The notes beneath the pieces were generated by a model, which saw only the letters and a program-made list of their open reading frames with translations, had not been told where the DNA came from and searched no databases. This document shows, one piece after another, positions 63,286-64,000 of a stretch of 64,000 nucleotides of DNA. Origin of the DNA: Pyrocephalus nanus (taxonomy: Eukaryota; Chordata; Aves; Passeriformes; Tyrannidae). A program made the translations under genes and the position numbers. The stretch covers positions 5,710,556 through 5,774,555 of the forward strand of contig CM076261.1 in assembly GCA_038380795.1 (NCBI GenBank), written 5' to 3'. How positions within the stretch are numbered: the stretch's first letter is position 1; the number at the start of each line of letters is the position of its first letter.

Positions 63286-64000
63286 CTAAAAAACACAAAC
63301 AGCAAGAGCAGTGCTGGGAAAGGAAAAACACAGACTTGGGGCATCTGCATGCCTTTGCAGCTCCACCCTCTGTTCACATTGATTGTCTGGTCCACACAAG
63401 TTTCCACAGCAGCTTTATATACTGGTGACATCAAAGCAGCTGCACCAGGGCATCAGGGCTGAGTACGGTCTGGGCACGCACTAAATCCCTGGCAGCTGCA
63501 CCCCTTCTTTCCTGAACTGAAGAGGGACAGGATCAGAACTCACTTCAGTGCTTAAACCCTCCAAAGTATGCTCAGGGAGTGTCAGATTTAGCATACTTGA
63601 AGGGACATGAAACACCTGTCTCTCTTGCAGTTGCCAGAAGGTGACTAGTTTGTCTTTCCTGCACAGTGCTGCTCTGTACATGTGGCACGCTGGGCTTCTC
63701 AGGGCGCAGAGACCTCCATTGTGAGTTCTGAGACCAGTACAGCACAGGGATGGCCGTGAACAGAGTTAAAGTTGGGCATGTAGCCAAACCCTGCTTCAGA
63801 AACTGCTGAGGCTGCCAAGGGAGTCTGTGGTGTGCTGGCTGCAGTCACTTCAATGACAAGACCCAGCGTGGTGCTGCTGGTCACACAGCTGTGAAGCCTC
63901 ACACATGTCAACAGGGTGGTTTCTGGCAGAAGGAAGAGATATAACCAGCAGCCACTTCAGCTCAGAGAGCCAGGAGGAGCCTGTGGTGATGGCTTCCCAG
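63286..64000 (-). other. MYOM1: MYOM1 intron, continues beyond the window
   Basis: The exon for the first half of My4 is not present up to position 64000. The three overlapping ORFs at 63481-63911 have no splice support or similarity to myomesin. Confidence 0.8.

Overview
This window looks like an avian nuclear genome. It has vertebrate exon-intron structure with canonical GT/AG splice sites, sparse interspersed repeats, four CR1 LINE 3'-end fragments with the bird-type ATTCTATGATTCT terminus, and an avian-style EH exon in a myomesin gene. No sequence was aligned by software; product names rest on recognising the protein families from the exon translations.

The right two thirds (about 24.86-63.29 kb, minus strand) hold the 3' part of MYOM1 (myomesin-1), a structural protein of the sarcomeric M-band. 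I read 27 consecutive coding exons. All splice phases agree and together they give about 1,141 residues and a stop codon. They run from the second half of fibronectin domain My4, through My5 and My6, the alternatively used EH segment, My7 and My8, then five Ig domains (My9-My13) joined by short alpha-helical linkers. The 5' half of the gene (N-terminus, My2, My3, start of My4) lies beyond position 64000.

The left end (1 to about 13.9 kb) is a CpG-island promoter at about 12.85-13.95 kb with a minus-strand splice donor at 13452, followed by a long intron running off the left edge. LPIN2 lies next to the 3' end of MYOM1 in the same orientation in vertebrates, so this is most likely LPIN2 non-coding exon 1 plus intron 1. 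No LPIN2 body exon is present. One exon-like block at 4369-4455 could be an alternative LPIN2 exon.

Between the two genes (about 21.1-24.6 kb, minus strand) a chain of small exon-like blocks has matching splice phases and a polyadenylation signal just after the last stop. I do not recognise the product. The last exon has two in-frame stops and an apparent one-base frameshift, so it may be a lineage-specific gene in decay. This is the most novel item in the window.

The rest is intronic or intergenic sequence with microsatellites, a minisatellite, a perfect 20-bp hairpin in a MYOM1 intron, and two CTCF-like motifs in convergent orientation near the two ends.
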